From Calliopum simillimum (Eukaryota > Arthropoda > Insecta > Diptera > Lauxaniidae): a stretch of DNA of 64,000 bases. Of the stretch, positions 57,848 to 64,000 are shown one piece after another; position 1 is the stretch's first letter; each line of letters starts with the position of its first letter. The translations under genes were made by a program, and so were the position numbers. The notes under the pieces were generated by a model that saw only the letters and a program-made list of their open reading frames with translations, was not told where the DNA came from and ran no database searches. The stretch covers positions 47,185,948 to 47,249,947 of the forward strand of contig OX638370.1 in assembly GCA_951812925.1 (NCBI GenBank). Reading direction: 5' to 3'.

Positions 57848-59740
57848 ACCCTGTATAAGGTTGGCTAAAAGGAAAGTTCAGAAAAGTGAAATAGCAAAAT
57901 TTACAGTAAAATAACTCTGTAAGTACTGGTCCGATCTGTCAACTCATTGTTGCTAAAGGTAGTTGACATCACTGAGGATCATAAACAATTTTTATCCATT
58001 GATATTTCTTCATTATTCAACTGTTTTAACGCCACTAAATTGAGTGTAAAATTCAAAAAAATTCATTGCATTTTACTTTATTTCTTCTTGTCGTTTTCTT
58101 GCCGCTTGTTAATCCGCTATTTACGAGATATTCCCTTTTCTTCATTCTTCCTATGGACTGTTTTCTTTTTATTGCTTTTTGTTTTACAGCATCTGTGTCT
58201 CTGCGTACATACATAATTTCTACAATTGTGTTATCCTTGGAAATGTTTGTTAGATACGGTCATGCTGCTTAATAAACCGCCTGCCTAAGTCAAACAGCCA
58301 AAAGTGTCTATTTTAAAGCTGCTATAATACTAAGAGCATCTTTTTTACCCATTTACAGTGTAATTACTTAGTAATTTGTTAGAAAAAAAAAAGAAAATAA
58401 AAAAATGAAGAGATAAATTAAGGGAAATATTTATGTTTCTCAGTTAAAAATAAAATTACTAAAAAAGCAAAATATAATAAAGTGTCATGTTGGCTTAAAA
58501 ATGTTATTTTGCTTATTCCAAGTTTTTTTTTTTTTATAAAAACAGCCCTTTGTCCTCTAGCTATAGTCATTTTCATTTTACTGCCGCATAACATTATTCC
58601 GATTAGCGCACAAACATCCACACACACACACACACGTCTATAAACAAAAGCCATAGATACAGCAGCAGTTTAAGCGCTTTACCACAATATCATCATCATT
58701 AGTATCGCTAGAGCCAGAGTCGTCGCCGCTTCCTTAGGTCTGGCCGCTGCATGCTGAATGAGTGTGTTATGTGTGCGTGTGTGCGTCATTCTTAAAGGAT
58801 ATCTCGCGCTAAGGATATTATGTGAAAGCATTATTTAAGGGGATTACTTTATTTAAGCTTTAACCAGAAAAATACGTAGATTCGTGGAAGTAGTTTTCGT
58901 CTGTTTGACTGACACATGGATGGATTTATTTACGCCACTGCTGCCAGATAACAATAAAATTTACAAAAAATGTGAAAAACTACACAGAGAAAAATTTTAA
59001 AATCGAAAAAAAAAAAAACTGTTAAGATTAGATCAGAAGTCATAATAAGACCTACATATTTGACTTGAATCTCTCCATATGTTGGTGTTTATCTTTAATA
59101 TGCTTTATCATATTTTGGCATAAAACATAAAAATATAATCTCCAATTTTCAAATGCTATACAAAAATCAAAATTCGGTCACCATCATGATAGTAACCGAA
59201 AACTGAAAAGTTTCCGTACATTTGATTGTACACTAAATAAACATCTTTGTCCTGTTTTTATTTCGTTTTACCATCTTTTCTAGAACTTCTAACCCATTAT
59301 ATTTTGTTTTGATGGGTCTTTTTTTTTTTCTTATAAAACTAGGTTTTATGAATAAAGCGCTCAAGGAAAAACGTCCAACTCTAAACCACAGACTTCTTTG
59401 ATGACTGAGGGAGCTTGGGTGGGAAGTTTTAATGCATTCACCATACAACCCAGACCTTGCACTTTCGGATTACCATTTGTTTCACTCGTTGCAGAATTAT
59501 CTAAATGGCGTAAAACTGAATTCTCTAGAGGATTGCAAAAAGTTTTTGTCCGAGTTTTTTAAGGCATTCTTTAAGGACGGTATTATGGTTTTGCTCGAAA
59601 GATAGCAAGAGGTTGTCAATAACAATGAAAAATATTTGAATACATAAGTAGTTATTTTGATACATGAAAAAAAAAAAAAATTGGTTAAACTTAGCTCACT
59701 TTTCTGAACTTTTATTTTAGTCAACCTTATCTATATATTA
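57848..59740 (+). mobile_element. mariner-like remnant with distant TIRs
   Basis: TATAAGGTTGGCTAAAAGGA..AAGTTCAGAAAAGTGA at 57853 and its inverse TCACTTTTCTGAACTT..AGTCAACCTTAT at 59697-59731 are TIRs of about 36 bp. A transposase C-terminus precedes the right end. Most of 58000-59330 is not recognisable as mariner, so other DNA must have been inserted or the sequence replaced. Confidence 0.6.
59340..59650 (+). pseudogene. mariner transposase C-terminal relic
   Basis: Reads MNKALKEKRPTLNHRLL, two stops, then LRELGWEVLMHSPYNPDLAL, SDYHLFHSLQNYLNGVKLNS and EDCKKFLSEFF. This is the mariner order ..KRPTL-(HDN segment)-LRELGWEV..PYSPDLAPSDYHLF.. with the HDN catalytic segment deleted. Belongs to a different mariner subfamily from 24760 and 29461. 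Confidence 0.8.
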
Positions 59741-62270
59741 ATATGCAAGACAAAAATTTGTCCTACCTTTTTTACTATGTTAGAAATGGAGTCCGACTTT
59801 GAATTATACACCATTAGAAAGGTATTTGTGTGTAAATGTGCACAAAGTTAAAATTATTTTAATATTTCGCCATTAAGCCAGGTAAAATTAAATGAAAATT
59901 TTTCAATATTAACAACGACAAAATATGCGGTCACATAGAGCTGAAAAGAGGATACAGCACAAAGAGAAAGACGTTTCACATTTGTCATTTTATCAGGGAA
60001 GATAAATAAGCTTTTCTATTTTGTACCAAATAAAAAAAAAAGCACTAAAACTGTCCAAAAAGTACCAAAATTTTGCCCATTGGGCGATTGTAGTATATAT
60101 AAAGAGGCAAACGAAATGGGTTCAGCCCCTGTTTCTATGCCTACAGCATATTAGCTTGAATTTTTTTGTTGGAAAGGTTGTGAGGATGAGCAGTGCACAA
60201 ACTTTTCCATTTTTAAAACTAGGTGGTGCCACGTCCCTTAATCGAAAAAAACGTTCTCACGGCCAAGCCACTACATCGATTTTTATGAAATTTGGCAATG
60301 AACGACACGGTCAACGTTTGGAAGTGTTCTTTGCCACGCTTTTAAATGGAAAATTCGTCCTCACAGCTAAACCGCTGCATAAATTTTTATAAAATTTGGT
60401 AAATACGCTAAGTTATACTAAAACGCAATATCGATTTTTGTGAAATTTGTGTTTTTAGGTGAGATATTTGTTTTACAGTAAGTAGCGCCACGTCCTTAAA
60501 AAGAAAATATGCATACATAGTTAAGAGTTTGTTTGCTTCAGTTCACTGTTGCGAACTCTGTCCTAAGTCAAATTGTAGTGGTCGAATTTCGCCACAAGTT
60601 TTTAGAATAAGTTCGATTTCTCATCGGTGCAAACCTTTGTCGACCCGTATGATCAACTATATCTTTTGGAAAATATCCCAGTGTTCAAAATTGTTTTCAT
60701 CGTTTTCTTGAAATTAAAAATTTTCGATGTGCTAAACGACGCGAACCTTAGTTCCAGGGAAAGCGAAGCGAAGTGTAAAATACAATTCACAGTTTGGTTA
60801 CCAAATCAATTCGATAAGTACAAGCAATTTCTATATTCATCTGGCAACCCTGGAATGTCATAACGAAGTGTAATGCAGCATTCGGTAGCTTCTTGCGATA
60901 AACAGGCGGAAACTTTAGCTGTAAAAATTCGATTCAAAACTTCTGCCACCATTTGTATGTATGTTGTGTATTTTTTTGTTTTTCCTCTTTTATTGTTATT
61001 TTCTTTATTGCTATTGTTAATATTGTTGTTGGAATCTGCAGTTGCAAGAAGTAACGCCTCAAAGGATTTCTTGCAATTTTGTTTTCCTTTCAGTATTTTC
61101 TTTTTCTTTTTTTGCTTCTTTCCTGGCACCCAAAAGAACAACGGACTTAAATAAAAATTCCAATTTAAGGATTTTTAATAAAAGTTGCATTAAAAAAAAA
61201 AAAATTGTTAAAAGCATAATAGCAATGGTATGTTGGAAGAAGAGAAGGTTATAAGAATTCCATTATTAGTTTTTAAGTAATATAAATAATACTTCTTTCG
61301 TTATTTCCAAAAAATGCAATAAAAAGAATAAGGCAAAAATCTGAATAAAAAAGTAACATTAAATATACCCAGATAGTCCACTATTAAATAGTTTATGGAA
61401 AAAAAAAGTCTGCAGCAATTGAGTTGTGTTCTTTAAACAAAGTTGTGTCATATTTCCAAGAGAGTTCAAGGTTAACCACAGAACACATCGTCACCTTTAT
61501 GCAGAGCTATTCTAAATTCAAAGTTTAAAACTGTCTAACGACATGGGTGCCTAACACATCAGGATTTTAAGTAATACTAAACTGAAAGTGCAAGACGATT
61601 TTTGACTTTTTTTAAAATTTATATAACAATACAGGGTAATTTTTATCCATAAAACAGGACATATTAGTTTAAAAGTTATTGCCTTTGGCGTCCCAGTAAA
61701 CAAGTGAAAAATTAATTTCGGTTCATCTTTTTGCAATGAAATAAAAGGTTTATGAAGGTATATTCAATATGTTTCTCACATCCAGATCGTTTTATCTCGC
61801 CTACAGTTCATACAAATAGGAAACTATTTCGCGAAAATAAATACACAAAAAATTTCTTGAATTGGTTTTTTAATGTGAGAAATGTTAAGGCATCCGCAGC
61901 CATCAGCCTAGTTTCCACATACATCGTATTCAGGGTAAATTTTTCTACAAATCTGTAAAAAAAAAAAAGCTGCCCCGAAGTGCCCCTCAGAAAGTTAGGA
62001 CTTCTGTAAATTAATTAACGTTCGTAATAAATTATCCCAGAAACTAAACTTTTGTGGAAGTAGATGCTGTTCGGCATATTTGGATGGAAATTTTGGATGT
62101 GTAATTTTGTGTTATTGTACAAAAACTAATTTCCTATTCTTAATCAGCGTCCTCAATACCCCCAATAACTCACATCTTGTTGACAAATGTAGTTTTGCAC
62201 TAAGCGTTATAACTTACAAGCAACATCAAAAACTCCCATATACCACCATTGCTGGGAATATATGCAGCTA
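59741..62270. other. Intronic sequence with scattered GCCACGTCC modules
   Basis: Modules of the GCCACGCCC-type repeat appear at about 60220-60500. No coding family recognised in the open frames at 60021-60392 or 60806-61254. Confidence 0.45.
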
Positions 62271-62274
62271 AGCA

Positions 62275-62475
62275 GTATTTTGTCCACTATTTCGGATCCG
62301 CCATTTTGTTTTTTGAAAAACGGATTTCAGATTCGTAACCAACATCATCAAAATTCTCTAATTACCGACTTTCGTGAGAATTGATCCAATATAGCATTAT
62401 TTCGTCCACCATTGTGGATCCGCCATTTTGTTTTTTGAAAAATGGATTTAGGATTCAAAATCAGCATCATTAACG
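62275..62475 (+). repeat. Two-unit tandem duplication, ~123 bp period
   Basis: GGATCCGCCATTTTGTTTTT then TGAAAAACGGATT at 62294 recurs at 62417, preceded in both by TTTCGTCCAC/TTTGTCCAC and followed by CAGCATCAT/CAACATCAT. Confidence 0.75.
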
Positions 62476-62599
62476 ATTTTCAGAATTTTAACCAGCGTTT
62501 TTCGACATCTATACGGTGGTCATAAATAGAAATACTAGAGCTAGGCTCTTAAAATTTGGTACAGATATATTTTGGATTAAAAAAAACTAAAATATGAAT

Positions 62600-63470
62600 A
62601 AAATCCGACCACGGATACGCCTGCCTCCCATACAAAGTAAGGGCGTGTTCGAAACATTTTTTCAAAATGGGTATCAATTTTCATTAATTTCACAGCGCTG
62701 ATTTCAAAAATGTTACAAATTGTGCTACCTTTTATAGTTTTTAAGTTATGAGAAGAAAACGAAAATAAAATTTATGAATTTGAGAATTTGTTTGTTTTTG
62801 TAAATGTTCCTCCTCATAGACTCGAAAACTAACTGACCGATTTTAGTATACAAAAAGGCTATGCCATAGACTTAAGAAGTAGGTGGTACCACGCCCCCCC
62901 AAAAAAATTAATTAATCATGTCTCCAAAGTTTTTGACGCAGATAAATGAAATTTAGTATATATGCAAAAAATCGTTGAGACAAAAAATTTTGACTGAAAA
63001 GATGGGCTGTGCCACGCCTTCAAAACAACAAATTCATCATATCTCTGAAAACATTTGACGCAGAAGTATGAATGTTTGTATCCTCCTTTAACTCCTAGGA
63101 AGAGCATAGGGCGAATATGAAACATCTCCATTTGTTGCAATCCCTTGCGAAGACTTTGTTCTCTTGCCACGACTTTTCCGATTCTTGGATTTCCTTTCCA
63201 GCGACCTTTTCCAGTTGGTTTTGGCGCAGATAGATATAAATAATTTAATACATATGTTTAAAACATTAAAACAATGGGCGGTGCCACGCCCTTCTTAAAA
63301 CTAAAATTTAGTACAAATGCGTAGAGTATTAGAAGAAATAATTTTCAATAGAAAAGTGGGCGGTGTCACGCCCTATAAAAATAAAATTTGTCATATTTCT
63401 GAAACCATTCAAAGCAAATTATAAGATTTGGTACAATGCCTAACTATGGTACGTCAAAATTAAGAAAGGG
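62600..63470. repeat. GCCACGCCC-type dispersed repeat, third block
   Basis: At least four modules (GGTACCACGCCC, TGTGCCACGCC, GGCGGTGCCACGCCC, GGCGGTGTCACGCCC) spaced about 110-250 bp, interrupted by a LINE relic. Confidence 0.7.
63090..63232 (-). pseudogene. LINE ORF2 C-terminal relic, copy 2
   Basis: The - strand reads QLEKVAGKEIQESEKSWQEN then KVFARDCNKWRCFIFALCSS, homologous to 14345-14530 at DNA and peptide level. Confidence 0.65.
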
Positions 63471-64000
63471 CTATTCCCAAGGTGGCTTAAAAGAAGTCAT
63501 ATACCCCAACCTTTTCTTTAAGAAAACTACCTTCCGAATTTAAGCACACTAAAAGCTTAAAATTTATAAAACTATTGTAAAACTTTGCAAAATATAAAGA
63601 AATAAAAATCAATATCAAAGTTTGCAATTTTTTCACTTTTATAATTTTATAATTTAATGTTTGAAAAATAGATTATAAGTAATTCACATATAACACCTTT
63701 CGACACGAATTTGCGCAACTGAAAAAAACCAATATATTCTGAAAATATGGTTAAAAATAAGTTGTACGTGTCTTACCGATTTTCTTTATCAGGTCGAATT
63801 GTTTTTTAATCGGTCTTTAAAGTTTTCTATTAAGGTGTTGAGTCGACTTACTAAATTTTACGATCCTTACATCTGAGGCAAATCAAGTGAAAACTTTAAT
63901 CCTCTACATCCCTCACAAATGGGTAATTTTTAATCTTTTCTTAAAAAGGTATAAAAATTACCCCTAAAATAGGGAAAAAATTAAAAATATGTACCACTAA

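Larger units (their letters stand above)
21422..64000 (-). other. Gug: Presumed large Gug intron (5' end outside window)
   Basis: The exon at 21421 starts with an acceptor, so Gug continues upstream. No Atrophin N-terminal coding sequence was recognised up to 64000. The simplest reading is one intron of more than 42 kb filled with mobile DNA. A recursive splice site candidate of the correct strand at 55124/55125 fits this. Short exons could have been missed, and an unrelated nested gene cannot be excluded. Confidence 0.5.

Noticed and set aside
60021..60392. 123-codon + strand frame
   Set aside because: Runs through GCCACGTCC repeat modules; no recognisable domain.
1..64000. CRISPR arrays, operons, bacterial-type signals, canonical tRNA or rRNA genes
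   Set aside because: None seen; repeats are eukaryotic mobile DNA and the tRNA-like boxes belong to SINE-like repeats.

Overview
The window looks like nuclear DNA of a higher fly. The evidence is fly-type Atrophin (Grunge) coding exons, mariner/Tc1-type elements in several states of decay, a large AT-rich intron and very dense mobile DNA. A tephritid-like fly is my guess, not something the sequence proves. Host coding sequence is sparse: one 50-codon terminal exon on the + strand and two large exons on the - strand. Nearly everything else is intron or intergenic DNA built from repeats.

Layout. 1-3344 is the last intron of a + strand gene, with a foldback repeat and a dead Tc1/IS630-type transposase. 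3345-3497 is the terminal exon of that gene, a 5-oxoprolinase, followed by a poly(A) signal. 3.7-17.5 kb is the gap between two convergent genes; it holds three long inverted repeats (6.4-8.1, 13.1-15.1 and 15.6-16.6 kb), LINE relics and copies of a GCCACGCCC-rich repeat. 17.5-21.4 kb holds the 3' end of Atrophin/Gug on the - strand: 3' UTR, a 2.3 kb exon, a 661 bp intron with GT/AG ends and a 780 bp exon. No earlier Gug exon was recognised from 21.4 kb to the window end, so this is probably part of a very long Gug intron, although its 5' limit is outside the window. It carries four mariner-family deletion derivatives, other Tc1/IS630-type relics, a TTAA-flanked element holding fragments of two host genes, a small Helitron, a cluster of tRNA-derived SINE-like repeats, more hairpins, and one strong candidate recursive splice site at 55124/55125 on the Gug strand.

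The most striking property is the number of long inverted repeats (eight, about 13% of the window). Two of them have a younger element inserted in one arm, while the opposite arm keeps the unoccupied target, so one molecule records both the filled and the empty site. Other notable items are a 75 bp GC-only patch with three GNA-triloop mini-hairpins, fragments resembling UQCR-Q and NTMT inside one TIR element, and a copia-type fragment next to a DNA-transposon-like ORF. All family calls come from reading motifs by eye; no database search was run.
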